Below, piece after piece: positions 29,196 to 38,258 of a DNA stretch of 64,000 nt (its first letter is position 1; every line of letters begins with the position of its first letter). Both the position numbers and the translations under genes were made by a program. Source of the DNA: Christiangramia salexigens (GTDB lineage Bacteria; Bacteroidota; Bacteroidia; Flavobacteriales; Flavobacteriaceae); NCBI RefSeq assembly GCF_001889005.1, contig NZ_CP018153.1, positions 1,832,501 through 1,896,500 on the forward strand, in the 5' to 3' direction. The notes beneath the pieces are model-generated. The model had not been told where the DNA came from and ran no database searches. It saw nothing but the letters and a program-made list of their open reading frames with translations.

Positions 29196-31985
29196 CTACT
29201 TAAGAGTCTTCTTAATCTCAACTTCTCTGAAGGCTTCAATTACGTCACCCTCTCTAATATCATTGTAGTTCTTAACCTGCATACCACAGTCATATCCTTT
29301 AGATACTTCCTTCACATCATCCTTGAATCTCTTAAGAGATGCAAGCTCTCCGGTATACACAACCACACCATCACGTATCAAACGTACTCCGGCACTTCTG
29401 TATATCTTACCAGAGGTTACCATACAACCTGCAATTGTACCGATCTTAGATATCTTAAAGGTCTCTCTGATCTCTGCAGTACCGGTGATCTCTTCCTTAA
29501 GTTCCGGAGAAAGCATACCTTCCATCGCGTCCTTAAGATCATTAATCGCATCGTAAATGATGGAGTAAGTTCTGATATCGATTTCCTCCTTGTCGGCTAC
29601 CATTCTGGCGTTACCTGCAGGACGAACATTAAATCCTATTATTACCGCATCAGATGCAGAAGCAAGCAACACATCACTTTCTGTAATTGCACCAACTCCT
29701 TTATGTATGATATTCACCTGGATCTCTTCAGTTGAAAGTTTCTGGAAACTATCTGTTAGTGCTTCCACAGAACCATCCACATCCCCTTTAAGGATAATGT
29801 TAAGCTCTTTAAAGTCTCCAAGCGCAATACGTCTACCAATTTCATCAAGCGTAATGTGACGCTGAGTTCTAACATTTTGCTCACGTTGTAACTGAGTACG
29901 TCTTGCTGCAATGTCTTTAGCTTCACGCTCGTCTTCCATCACCTTGAAAGTATCCCCGGCTTGTGGCGCACCATCAAGACCTAAAATGGATACAGGCGTA
30001 GAAGGTCCGGCTTCCTTAACTTCGTTACCACGCTCATCATGCATGGCTTTCACCTTACCACTATGTCTACCTGCAAGAACATAATCCCCAACTTTAAGCG
30101 TTCCCGCCTGTACAAGTATAGTCGCTACATAACCACGTCCTTTATCAAGGAAGGCTTCAACAACAGTACCTTTAGAAAGTTTGTTTGGATTAGCTTTTAA
30201 TTCAAGGATCTCAGCTTCAAGAAGTACTTTTTCAAGCAGTTCTTTCACACCAGAACCTGTCTTTGCAGAAATATCGTGTGATTGGATCTTACCACCCCAG
30301 TCTTCTACAAGAAGATCCATTGCGGCAAGTTTCTCTTTAATTTTTTCCGGATTTGCAGTTGGAAGATCAGATTTATTGATCGCAAATATAATTGGTACTC
30401 CCGCCGCCTGAGCGTGAGAGATAGCCTCTTTTGTTTGCGGCATCACATCATCATCTGCAGCGATCACAATAATCGCGATATCGGTTACCTGAGCACCCCT
30501 TGCACGCATCGCGGTAAAGGCTTCGTGACCAGGAGTATCCAAGAAGGCAATTTTTTGACCACCTTCAAGATTCACACCGTATGCACCAATATGCTGCGTA
30601 ATTCCACCACTTTCTCCTGCAATTACATTCTCCTTACGAACGTAGTCTAGTAAAGATGTTTTACCGTGGTCAACGTGACCCATTACGGTAACGATCGGAG
30701 CTCTTGTTTCAAGATCTTCCGGATTATCTTCAATCTCTTCTACTGTTTCTTCAACATCTGCAGTAGTGAATTCAACTTCATATCCAAATTCTTCAGCAAC
30801 TATACTTAAAGTTTCAGCATCAAGTCTCTGGTTCATGGTAACCATCATACCAAGAGACATACAAGCCGAGATCACTTTAGTCACAGAGACATCCATCATG
30901 GTTGCCACCTCACTAACAGTAACAAATTCGGTTACTTTTAATACCTTTTCGTCTGATTCCTGTTGTGCAAGATCCTGTTCAGATCGCTGACGGTGTTGAT
31001 CTCTTTTCTCTCTTCTATATTTAGCACCTTTACCTTTAGAAGATTTCCCCTGAAGTTTTTCAAGTGTTTCACGCACTTGTTTTTGCACTTCTTCTTCAGT
31101 AGGCTCCTCTTTAGTAATTGGTTTACTTCTGGCTCTTCCGCCTTTTTTGGCTCCTCCGCGCTGGTTATTTCCACCACCACCTTTTACATCTTTACTGATG
31201 CGGCGACGACGCTTCTTCCTTTTATCCTTATCATCTTTCTTATCGTCCTTCTTCTCGTCTTTTTTCTTAACGGGCTTCTTGAACTGAGAAAGATCGATCT
31301 TTTTACCGGTAAAGTTAGGTCCACTAAGCTTAGTGTACTTGGTCTCTATGGTACTGGATTCTTCCTCTTTAGGCTCTTCAGAAGTTTCCTTCTTAGCTTC
31401 CTCTTTTACAGCTTCCTCCTTTTTAGGCTCTTCCTTCTTAGGTTCCTCTTTTTTAGGCTCCTCTTTTTTCTCTTCCTTAGGCTTTTCCTCCTTAGGTTTT
31501 TCTTCCTTGGCAGCCGGCTTTTCAACAGGCTTAGACTCCTCAGCTTCTTTGACAGGTTTTTCCGCCGGAGTTTCCTTGGTTTCTTCTTTAGGGGCTGGTT
31601 CCTCTTCTTTCTTAGGTTTCTCACCTGGAGTTTTACCAAGATCGATCTTACCTACAGTCTTAGGTCCTTCAAGCTTGGCTCTGGAAGAGATAGATTCCTC
31701 TTTCTCTTTTTTACCTTCTTCAGCCTTACGCTTTTCTTCGATCTCCTTGCGCAGCTCTTCCTTTTCTTTCTTTCTCTCCTCACCTACTTCCTTGGAAGCT
31801 ACTTTTTTACTCTTGTCGGTTTGAAACTCGTCAGAAAGCACCTCGTAGATTTCTCCCGAGATTTTTGTAGTTGGACGTGCATCAATCTCGTAGCCTTTGG
31901 AAGTAAGATATTCCACAGCCCTGTCTAACGAGATATTGAACTCACGTAAAACCTTATTTAATCGCGTTGTTTTCGCTTCTGCCAT
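29196..31985 (-). CDS. infB: Translation initiation factor IF-2
   Basis: IF-2 is the GTPase that brings initiator tRNA to the 30S subunit and joins the subunits. The 929-residue protein has an N-terminal IF2_N motif ([20 protein letters not shown]). A long Lys/Glu/Pro-rich low-complexity linker spans residues about 70-330, with repeats of the unit KKEEP. A second IF2_N-like module precedes the G domain, which starts near 432 with GHVDHGKT, then DTPGHEAF and NKSD. Domains II-IV follow ([15 protein letters not shown]). It is the last gene of the rimP-nusA-infB operon, 53 bp behind nusA. Apparent open frames antisense to the linker come from its composition. Confidence 0.98.
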   Translation of the reverse strand: MAEAKTTRLNKVLREFNISLDRAVEYLTSKGYEIDARPTTKISGEIYEVLSDEFQTDKSKKVASKEVGEERKKEKEELRKEIEEKRKAEEGKKEKEESISSRAKLEGPKTVGKIDLGKTPGEKPKKEEEPAPKEETKETPAEKPVKEAEESKPVEKPAAKEEKPKEEKPKEEKKEEPKKEEPKKEEPKKEEAVKEEAKKETSEEPKEEESSTIETKYTKLSGPNFTGKKIDLSQFKKPVKKKDEKKDDKKDDKDKRKKRRRRISKDVKGGGGNNQRGGAKKGGRARSKPITKEEPTEEEVQKQVRETLEKLQGKSSKGKGAKYRREKRDQHRQRSEQDLAQQESDEKVLKVTEFVTVSEVATMMDVSVTKVISACMSLGMMVTMNQRLDAETLSIVAEEFGYEVEFTTADVEETVEEIEDNPEDLETRAPIVTVMGHVDHGKTSLLDYVRKENVIAGESGGITQHIGAYGVNLEGGQKIAFLDTPGHEAFTAMRARGAQVTDIAIIVIAADDDVMPQTKEAISHAQAAGVPIIFAINKSDLPTANPEKIKEKLAAMDLLVEDWGGKIQSHDISAKTGSGVKELLEKVLLEAEILELKANPNKLSKGTVVEAFLDKGRGYVATILVQAGTLKVGDYVLAGRHSGKVKAMHDERGNEVKEAGPSTPVSILGLDGAPQAGDTFKVMEDEREAKDIAARRTQLQREQNVRTQRHITLDEIGRRIALGDFKELNIILKGDVDGSVEALTDSFQKLSTEEIQVNIIHKGVGAITESDVLLASASDAVIIGFNVRPAGNARMVADKEEIDIRTYSIIYDAINDLKDAMEGMLSPELKEEITGTAEIRETFKISKIGTIAGCMVTSGKIYRSAGVRLIRDGVVVYTGELASLKRFKDDVKEVSKGYDCGMQVKNYNDIREGDVIEAFREVEIKKTLK

Positions 31986-32038
31986 AAATTGCCCTCTAAA
32001 TTAACCTCTTTTATTGTATTCTGTAATAAATTATATTC

Positions 32039-33271
32039 TTATTCTTCAAATTCTGCACGGAGAACAGACATTACGTCTTTAATAGTTTCCTCCTCGAGAT
32101 CGGTACGGCGAACAAGATCATCAACATCCTGCTCCAGAACACTTTTTGCCGTATCAAGCCCTATTTTCGAAAATTCGGCGATCACCCAATCTTCGATCTC
32201 ATCTGTAAATTCTTTCAATTCAACATCTTCCTCAACACCTTCACGATACACATCTATCTCATAACCGGTTAATTGCCCGGCCAGTCTGATATTGTGTCCA
32301 CCGCGACCAATAGCTTTAGAAACCTCTTCAGGCTTCAGCATAACCTCAGCCGTTTTAGCTTCTTCATTCATCTTAATGGAAGTTATCTTCGCCGGGCTCA
32401 ATGCACGGGTGATAAATAACTGCTCATTATTAGTGAAATTGATCACGTCAATATTTTCGTTTCCAAGTTCCCTCACAATACTGTGAATCCTGGATCCCTT
32501 CATACCAACACAAGCCCCAACAGGATCAATTCTGTCATCATAGGAGTCTACAGCCACTTTGGCTTTCTCTCCAGGTACACGAACAACCTTCTTGATAGTA
32601 ATAAGTCCGTCGAACACTTCCGGGATCTCCTGCTCGAATAATTTCTCAAGGAAACCAGGCGCTGTTCTGGACATTATGATTGTAGGCTTATTACCTTTTA
32701 ACTCGACGCTTTCAATGATCCCTCTCACATTCTCTCCTTTTCTGAAGAAATCTGATGGAATCTGACGGTCTTTAGGAAGCACAATCTCATTACCTTCATC
32801 ATCCAGAAGTATAATGGCCCTGTGTCTTATATGATGAACTTCAGCAGTATAAATCTCTCCTTCAAGATCTTTAAAGTGCTTGTATATGTTCGTATTATCA
32901 TGTTCATGAATCTTCGAGATCAGGTTTTGACGCAATGCCAAAATCGCTCTCCTTCCAAGATCCACAAGCTTAACTTCTTCTGAAACGTCCTCACCAACTT
33001 CAAAATCCGGCTCGATCTTTCTCGCCTGAGTCAATGAGATCTCCCTGTTGGAATCTTCCACTTCACCATCGGCTACTACAATTCTGTTTCTCCAGATCTC
33101 AAGATCCCCTTTATCAGGGTTTACAATAATATCAAAATTATCGTCTTCTCCATACTTTTTCTTTAAAGCATTTCTAAAAACATCCTCCAGGATCGCCATC
33201 AGCGTGACACGATCTATGAGTTTATCGTCTTTAAACTCCGAGAATGACTCAATCAACGCGATATTTTCCAT
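32039..33271 (-). CDS. nusA: Transcription termination/antitermination factor NusA
   Basis: NusA binds RNA polymerase and modulates pausing, intrinsic termination and antitermination. The 410-residue protein has the N-terminal polymerase-binding domain (SFSEFKDDKLIDRVTLMAIL), an S1 domain in the region around GEIYTAEVHHIRHRA, and two KH domains (GACVGMKGSRIHSIVRELG and KAIGRGGHNIRLAGQLTGYE). It ends soon after the KH domains, lacking the two acidic repeats of the E. coli protein, as is normal in this phylum. It lies 12 bp behind rimP and is followed by infB. Confidence 0.98.
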   Translation of the reverse strand: MENIALIESFSEFKDDKLIDRVTLMAILEDVFRNALKKKYGEDDNFDIIVNPDKGDLEIWRNRIVVADGEVEDSNREISLTQARKIEPDFEVGEDVSEEVKLVDLGRRAILALRQNLISKIHEHDNTNIYKHFKDLEGEIYTAEVHHIRHRAIILLDDEGNEIVLPKDRQIPSDFFRKGENVRGIIESVELKGNKPTIIMSRTAPGFLEKLFEQEIPEVFDGLITIKKVVRVPGEKAKVAVDSYDDRIDPVGACVGMKGSRIHSIVRELGNENIDVINFTNNEQLFITRALSPAKITSIKMNEEAKTAEVMLKPEEVSKAIGRGGHNIRLAGQLTGYEIDVYREGVEEDVELKEFTDEIEDWVIAEFSKIGLDTAKSVLEQDVDDLVRRTDLEEETIKDVMSVLRAEFEE

Positions 33272-33283
33272 ATCAATTTGTGA

Positions 33284-33745
33284 TTAAAATGTTATTTTAA
33301 CTTTTGCTTCAACGATATCTGAGTAAGGCAAAATTGCTTCTTTCTCTACCGTCACCTTTCCTTTACCTACCGGCTTTGGCTCGCGAGCCTTCCAGGAAAG
33401 TTTTATTTCTTTCTCATCTGCAGCCTCAAGATCGCCTTCGAATTTAGCATTCTCCGTTTTCACTTTCAACCTTCGACCTATATTTTTTTTGTATTGTCTC
33501 GGCATTAGAAGAGGCTCAGAAACCCCTGCCGAAGTAACCTCCAGGGAGAAATCTTCCTCATCCCTGTCCAGATTGTGCTCTATGGCACGACTTACTGTAA
33601 TACAATCGCTTACTGAAACACCTTTATCCCCGTCCAATACTATTTTAATGTGATTGGCGGAGTTTACATCCAGGCTTATTAAAAATAAAGAATTATTTTC
33701 TTCGAATGCCTTTTCTGCTAACTTTTCTACCTTCTCCTTCAGCAT
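33284..33745 (-). CDS. rimP: Ribosome maturation factor RimP
   Basis: RimP assists 30S subunit assembly in the cytoplasm. The 153-residue protein has the N-terminal domain with HIKIVLDGDKGVSVSDCITV and SRAIEHNLDRDEEDFSLEV followed by TSAGVSEPLL, the family signature. The C-terminal SH3-like part ends at VEAKVKITF. It heads the rimP-nusA-infB operon. Its start codon lies 13 bases after a strong hairpin and T run in the leader. Confidence 0.96.
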   Translation of the reverse strand: MLKEKVEKLAEKAFEENNSLFLISLDVNSANHIKIVLDGDKGVSVSDCITVSRAIEHNLDRDEEDFSLEVTSAGVSEPLLMPRQYKKNIGRRLKVKTENAKFEGDLEAADEKEIKLSWKAREPKPVGKGKVTVEKEAILPYSDIVEAKVKITF

Positions 33746-33758
33746 AGATTTATAAAAA

Positions 33759-33778
33759 GAGGGGACTTATGTCCCCTC
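33759..33778 (-). promoter_or_regulatory. Hairpin plus T run in the rimP-nusA-infB leader, candidate attenuator
   Basis: GAGGGGAC and GTCCCCTC form a perfect eight-base-pair stem with a TTAT-type four-base loop. On the minus strand five T follow at once and the rimP ATG comes 13 bases after the stem. No gene upstream on this strand needs a terminator, and a -7 element lies 29 bp upstream of the hairpin. It therefore sits inside the operon leader and could act as an attenuator or a start-site fold. Confidence 0.65.
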
Positions 33779-33806
33779 GCTGTACTTTTTTTTAGTTTCA
33801 ACGCTG

Positions 33807-33814
33807 CAAATATA
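33807..33814 (-). promoter_or_regulatory. Candidate -7 element of the rimP-nusA-infB operon
   Basis: TATATTTG on the minus strand fits TAnnTTTG and gives a leader of about 55-60 bases that contains the hairpin at 33759-33778. Nineteen bases upstream is TTTT, not TTTG. Confidence 0.5.
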
Positions 33815-33908
33815 GTAATATTTTTCAAGTATAAAAACGTGAAAATAAATGAATTATTCTTCGTAAGTTTAATAGTGTATTTAAATACAAGGCTTTAGCT
33901 ACTTTTAT

Positions 33909-34736
33909 ATGAAAAATATACTCGTCCCGACAGACTTTAGCGATCAGGCAGAAATTGCGCTTAAGGTTGCGGCCAAGCTGGCGCGCAAGTTCAATGGTGA
34001 AATTTACCTCTTACATATGCTGGAACTTCCCCTGCAACTTATAGATCCTATTAATGGCAGCAGTCACAACCTCCCGGAAGCTATTTTCTTTATGAAACTC
34101 GCACACCAGCGTTTTTCAAAACTCATGAAAAAACCATTTTTAAAAGGCCTTAAGGTACACGAGACCGTTGAGTTCCATCGGGCTTTCGACGGAATTATGG
34201 AAATTAGCAAGGAAAAGCATTGCGACCTTATTGTAATGGGCTCACACGGAGCTTCGGGACTACAGGAAATGTTTATTGGCTCCAATACAGAAAAGGTAGT
34301 GAGGCATTCTGAAGTTCCTGTTCTTGTCATTAAAAATGAGATTCCGGAATTTGATATTGAGAATTTTATATTCGCAACCGATGCCAATCCCGAACATACA
34401 CATACCTTAAAAAAAGCTATTTCTTTTGCTAAAACCATTGGAGCAAAGCTGCACCTGGTATTCGTGAATACACCAAATAATTTTATCACCAGTGAGGAGG
34501 CACAAGAGAAAATCGAAGGCTTTATGAATGGTGAATCATCAGAAGCTTATGAATTTCATATTTACAATGATTATAGTGTGGAAAAAGGAATTATAAACTT
34601 CGCAGACAAGGTTCAGGCAGGCCTTATTGGAATAAGCACCCACGGCCGGAAAGGCATCGCGCACTTCTTTAATGGCAGTATTAGCGAGGATCTCGTAAAT
34701 CACTCCATTCGACCTGTGGTAACATTCAGGATCTAA
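33909..34736 (+). CDS. Tandem-domain universal stress protein
   Basis: The protein is 275 residues and made of two UspA domains. The first (1 to about 145) begins ILVPTDFSDQAEIALKVAAK and ends with the nucleotide-binding signature MGSHGASGLQEMFIGS. The second (about 150-275) has FIFATDANPEHTHTLKKAI and GISTHGRKGIAHFFNGS. Such proteins bind ATP/AMP and respond to stress or growth arrest in the cytoplasm; the exact role is not known. It is divergent from rimP, and its stop overlaps the stop of the convergent AsmA-like gene by four bases. Confidence 0.92.
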   Translation: MKNILVPTDFSDQAEIALKVAAKLARKFNGEIYLLHMLELPLQLIDPINGSSHNLPEAIFFMKLAHQRFSKLMKKPFLKGLKVHETVEFHRAFDGIMEISKEKHCDLIVMGSHGASGLQEMFIGSNTEKVVRHSEVPVLVIKNEIPEFDIENFIFATDANPEHTHTLKKAISFAKTIGAKLHLVFVNTPNNFITSEEAQEKIEGFMNGESSEAYEFHIYNDYSVEKGIINFADKVQAGLIGISTHGRKGIAHFFNGSISEDLVNHSIRPVVTFRI

Positions 34737-36253
34737 AGAAAGGCCTTTAAAGCTCCGCTTTTTATCATTTTCCACAGATAATTCCAGAACGATCTGGTTT
34801 TATCTCTGGATACAGATATCTCCTTATAATCTGCCTTCTTATTCAAAGCCTTATTACTTACGATAAGATTAGCCAGTGTAGATACCAGCTTGTTTTTACT
34901 ACTGCCATCCTTTTTCAATACTTCAACCTTAAAGTCCTTATACTCCAGCTTCATATCTCCCGACGCACTGTCGTCGTTACCCGCGAAATTAAAATACATA
35001 TTTAGGATCTCTCCTTTAGCCTGAACATTCATCGCCGGCTTTAAGAAACGATTCATTTCTTCTGCGGCAAGATTTCCCATTTGTCCTGAAATTTGAAACC
35101 TGTCTCCAGGATCACTAACATTAAAACTCCAGTCTACACTAAGTGGAGCAGATTTCATAAAATCTGTATTCACCCTAATTCTGATCTTCGGAAAATCCTT
35201 ACGCTCCAAACCGATATTTGTGAGATTCGAGATATTGGCATTCAAGTTCGAGAATTCCACGACGCCGGTTTCCCTGTCGGCATGGATATTCTCTTCGTAT
35301 TTAATATTACTTTTTGTGATCCTTATTGAATCCAGAGCAATTTTTACAGGCAATTTGCGCAGCATTTCACTATAAAGCGGCTTAGGCGAAAGATCATCAG
35401 GTTTCAGTTTATTCCGGTAGATATCCAGCCTTGCTCTCTTCAATTCTGTAAAGCCGTTCCTGATTGCAATAGTATCCCGATCTGAATTCCAGGTAAAACT
35501 ATCCATGGAAATTTCATCTATCGTAAGATCATATCTATCCTTCTCCACCTTAGTGGTCTTTTGATGCTCGGCCTTGGAATACTTAGGAGCAAGCTTAAAT
35601 GTCTTTATTGTTACCTTGTTATTTTCTATCTGAAGATCCCTAAGCGTCATTTTCTGTTGAGCGTTCAGGTCATAGAATATAGAGTCTGATTTTAAAAGGA
35701 TAAGATCATAATCAAAGGGAACAGCTTCTTTTACGGTATTCGAGTTAATACGAACCTCGTCCATCTTAATACTTCGCAGCTTTGTATAAAGCCTGTGATT
35801 TGTGCTGTCTTTTTCGAAGATCTGAAAGCTACCTCCATTTACGCTTACATTCTTAAGAAGGATATCTTTTTTAAATTCCGGTGTACCTGAATTTTGGGTT
35901 GTATCCTTTTCATGTTTAAAATTATAGATCTTCACCACCGGATTGGATATTTTAAGATTTCCGGCGATGAGCTTTTTGTCTTTGATATAATCCCAGATCT
36001 GGATCTGCGTTAGTTGAATGGTATCAACCTTCAGGGTTTTACCTTTAAAGTTTATTTGCGGATCTATGATCTGTGCATTTCTCCTTAAAAGATTTACATC
36101 GACTTCAGTAAAACTCGCATTGATCTTTTTCAGATTTCCTTCAATAGCTTTTTTTATACGACTTTCAGCATAATTGTTTATCACAATTAGCGAGATCAAA
36201 AGAATTACTACTCCTGCGAGTACCCCCAAAGATATTTTACCGGCTTTTTTCAA
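34733..36253 (-). CDS. AsmA-like / DUF748-like envelope protein
   Basis: The protein is 506 residues with one N-terminal membrane anchor (ISLGVLAGVVILLISLIVI) and a long periplasmic part of repeated beta-strands. Segments such as IKRAIEGNLKK-type helices then LKVDTIQLTQIQIWDYI, and later MNVQAKGEILNMYFNFAGN, give the look of the AsmA superfamily, which bridges inner and outer membrane and influences lipid transport or outer-membrane assembly. The start is a TTG; an ATG five bases upstream is out of frame and stops after two codons. Assignment to the superfamily is by general pattern. Confidence 0.75.
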   Translation of the reverse strand: MKKAGKISLGVLAGVVILLISLIVINNYAESRIKKAIEGNLKKINASFTEVDVNLLRRNAQIIDPQINFKGKTLKVDTIQLTQIQIWDYIKDKKLIAGNLKISNPVVKIYNFKHEKDTTQNSGTPEFKKDILLKNVSVNGGSFQIFEKDSTNHRLYTKLRSIKMDEVRINSNTVKEAVPFDYDLILLKSDSIFYDLNAQQKMTLRDLQIENNKVTIKTFKLAPKYSKAEHQKTTKVEKDRYDLTIDEISMDSFTWNSDRDTIAIRNGFTELKRARLDIYRNKLKPDDLSPKPLYSEMLRKLPVKIALDSIRITKSNIKYEENIHADRETGVVEFSNLNANISNLTNIGLERKDFPKIRIRVNTDFMKSAPLSVDWSFNVSDPGDRFQISGQMGNLAAEEMNRFLKPAMNVQAKGEILNMYFNFAGNDDSASGDMKLEYKDFKVEVLKKDGSSKNKLVSTLANLIVSNKALNKKADYKEISVSRDKTRSFWNYLWKMIKSGALKAFL

Positions 36254-36353
36254 ATCATATTGTTATAAGGTTACTGCCAATTTACAATGCTGTCATAGTA
36301 TAAACAGATGGTTTAAGAATTTTTAACTCAAAAGTTTGGGAGACAGTATTTCG

Positions 36354-36361
36354 CAAAGTTA
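36354..36361 (-). promoter_or_regulatory. Candidate -7 element for the AsmA-like gene
   Basis: TAACTTTG on the minus strand, identical to the -7 octamers of gcvH and maeB, about 100 bp before the TTG start. The -33 half is not evident. Confidence 0.4.
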
Positions 36362-36396
36362 AATTTTCGTCAAACTTTATTTATTCCTTCAGGTTG

Positions 36397-36651
36397 ATGT
36401 ATTTGGATAGTATCTTTGATGCAAATCAAGATCTAAAAATGTTTTTAAAGCTAGGGGTTAAAATATTGTTCATAGTAGTAGAAGTTTTTCTAGGCTTCTA
36501 TAGCATCGCGATGAGCGATAGTCTGCTTGTAAAATTCTTATTTTTTGCAGTTACCGCAGCTATAATTGCATTTTTAATGGTGAAATTCATCAATAAGATC
36601 CTACCTGTAGAAAAGGATTCGATGAGTCTGTATTCAGAAGAAGAAAATTGA
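36397..36651 (+). CDS. Small membrane protein of unknown function
   Basis: Up to 84 residues with two hydrophobic segments (VKILFIVVEVFLGFYSIAM and LLVKFLFFAVTAAIIAFLM) and a short charged tail (PVEKDSMSLYSEEEN). I do not recognise a named family. The start is uncertain. The ATG at 36397 gives a polar 14-residue lead, but the octamer TATCTTTG at 36411-36418 inside that lead fits a -7 element, and the ATG at 36439 would begin directly before the first helix (70 residues). A terminator follows 25 bp after the stop. Confidence 0.65.
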   Translation: MYLDSIFDANQDLKMFLKLGVKILFIVVEVFLGFYSIAMSDSLLVKFLFFAVTAAIIAFLMVKFINKILPVEKDSMSLYSEEEN

Positions 36652-36675
36652 TCATACAATAAACCTAAGCATAAG

Positions 36676-36698
36676 ATCCGTTGAAATTTTCAACGGAT
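36676..36698 (+). terminator. Terminator of the small membrane protein gene
   Basis: ATCCGTTG (36676-36683) pairs with CAACGGAT (36691-36698) and is followed by seven T. Inner A/T pairs can extend the stem. Confidence 0.85.
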
Positions 36699-36741
36699 TT
36701 TTTTATATACTTACTTCAACTCATTTAAAAATTTTTGATCC

Positions 36742-37359
36742 ATGAGGCTCGTTTGTCTTTCAGACACCCACAATCAGCATCGCGATATCGAGATCCCCGA
36801 GGGAGACGTTCTAATACATGCAGGAGATTGTACTGAAGGTGGAAACCGGGAAGAGACGCAGGATTTTTTAGACTGGTTCTCCTCTCAACCTCATACTCAT
36901 AAGATCCTGATCCCGGGAAATCACGACTTCTACTTTGAGAACCCGGAAAATCATAAGAACATACCTTCCAATATTAGACTGCTTATCGACCAGGGGGTTG
37001 AAATTGAACAAAGATTGTTCTGGGGCTCACCTTATACTCCGGGTATGGACAACTGGGCATTTAACCGGGACAGAGGTAGCGATATAAGAAAACACTGGGA
37101 TCTTATTCCGCCGCATACAGATATTTTAATAACCCATACCCCTCCCTATGGAATTCTGGATGAAATTCGCAGCGGAAATAAACTCGGATGCGAAGAATTG
37201 ACCAGAAAATTAGAAAGCGTTGAAGCTTCCTATCACTTCTTTGGACATATTCATCATGCTTCGGGTAGTTCGATCAGGTCCAAAACTCGGTTTTTTAATT
37301 TATCAGTTCTTGATGAACGCAGCAGGCTAATGCATTCCCCCGTGGTACTCGATATTTAA
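36742..37359 (+). CDS. Calcineurin-like metallophosphoesterase
   Basis: The protein is 205 residues and cytoplasmic, with the five dimetal-site motifs in order: LSDTHNQH, HAGDCTEGG, IPGNHDFYF, LITHTPP and FFGHIHHA. This is the small UPF-type metallophosphatase related to the MPPED1/239AB-like group; family members hydrolyse phosphomono- or diesters, often cyclic nucleotides, but the substrate cannot be told. No membrane segment or signal peptide is present. It stands alone between two terminators. Confidence 0.92.
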   Translation: MRLVCLSDTHNQHRDIEIPEGDVLIHAGDCTEGGNREETQDFLDWFSSQPHTHKILIPGNHDFYFENPENHKNIPSNIRLLIDQGVEIEQRLFWGSPYTPGMDNWAFNRDRGSDIRKHWDLIPPHTDILITHTPPYGILDEIRSGNKLGCEELTRKLESVEASYHFFGHIHHASGSSIRSKTRFFNLSVLDERSRLMHSPVVLDI

Positions 37360-37494
37360 ACTAAAAATCTTCTTAAGAAATTTTATCTCAAGTTAAAAAT
37401 TTATTAATCAGGAAAGTATTACATTTTTTTTAACAAGTTTTGAAGTCTCTGGCGCTAATTTAGCCATGTTGAAAATGACGAAAAACTAACACCT

Positions 37495-37824
37495 ATGAAC
37501 ACAACTACTAATCCAGAGATTATTGATGAGATCAAAAATCTTATTTCTCATAGTGTAAATGAAGACAATTTTGAAAATCCTGATTTTCAAATGATGCACC
37601 GTGCGATCATCAAAAAATATTTTGATGCAAAAAAGGTGAGCATTAATTACAAGGAAGCTACAGTAGACATGAAACTTCCAGTTGGCAATAAGCAGTATAC
37701 CAATATTACTTTTGAATGCCAGCATCTTGGTAGATTTTTAAAATCCTGTATTAAGAAGGATGAAAAAAGTCTTTTCTTCTACCAAAACATTTTAAGCCAG
37801 TTCAATGTTATTTCTGCAGCTTAA
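37495..37824 (+). CDS. Small cytoplasmic protein of unknown function
   Basis: A protein of 109 residues with no signal peptide, membrane segment or motif that I recognise. It is moderately charged, with an acidic helical N-terminus (EIIDEIKNLISHSVNEDNFE) and a C-terminal half with KLPVGNKQYTNITFECQHLG. It has its own 135-bp upstream region and a strong terminator, so it appears to be a real monocistronic gene. It is convergent with the response regulator. Confidence 0.7.
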   Translation: MNTTTNPEIIDEIKNLISHSVNEDNFENPDFQMMHRAIIKKYFDAKKVSINYKEATVDMKLPVGNKQYTNITFECQHLGRFLKSCIKKDEKSLFFYQNILSQFNVISAA

Positions 37825-37848
37825 ATTTCAAAAATATTAAACAAAAAG

Positions 37849-37866
37849 CCCGGTTAATCTACCGGG
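37849..37866. terminator. Bidirectional terminator
   Basis: CCCGGT and ACCGGG with a six-base loop are flanked by A5 and T8. The stop codon of the minus-strand response regulator lies in the loop, so the hairpin serves both convergent genes. Confidence 0.85.
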
Positions 37867-38258
37867 TTTTTTTTATTTAAACTTTCTCCAATTTCCTTGA
37901 TCTTCTTTAAGCTAACCGGTTTGGTTATAAAGCCTTTTAGCTCAGGAAACTCTTCCATTCTCTTTTTATCGGAATATGCAATAGACGAGGAAACTATGTA
38001 GATATCCGACTTTTCGAAGAACTTCTTATAAGAGTTCTTGAGCAATTCCAGGAATTGCCATCCATCCATTAAAGGCATATTTATATCCAACAAGATTACC
38101 TGAGGGATATTAGGTTTTGTACTGTTAAGTTCTTCCGCAACCTTTACGGCACTATTAAAGAGCTTAAACTCATCAAAGCCATCAGACCTTAAGATCATCT
38201 TTTTGATCACCATTTGATAGATCTCATCGTCGTCTATAACCCAAACCTCTCGTTTCAT
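37854..38258 (-). CDS. Stand-alone receiver-domain response regulator
   Basis: A CheY-like receiver of 134 residues. Acidic pocket residues are at 9-11 (DDD), the phospho-acceptor is D58 (LLDINMP) and the conserved Lys is K113 (ITKPVS). There is no output domain, so it must act by protein contact or as a phosphate shuttle. The ATG overlaps the TGA of the upstream histidine kinase by four bases, which implies translational coupling and a cognate pair. Confidence 0.93.
   Translation of the reverse strand: MKREVWVIDDDEIYQMVIKKMILRSDGFDEFKLFNSAVKVAEELNSTKPNIPQVILLDINMPLMDGWQFLELLKNSYKKFFEKSDIYIVSSSIAYSDKKRMEEFPELKGFITKPVSLKKIKEIGESLNKKNPVD

Noticed and set aside
30963..31928. Long plus-strand open frame of over 300 codons opposite infB
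   Set aside because: It is antisense to the Lys/Glu-rich linker of IF-2 and its Phe/Leu/Ser-rich composition follows from that; no start or promoter signals.
33759..33778. Leader hairpin as an ordinary terminator of an upstream gene
   Set aside because: The upstream gene is on the opposite strand and reads away, so no minus-strand transcript needs ending here; the leader-element reading is kept instead.
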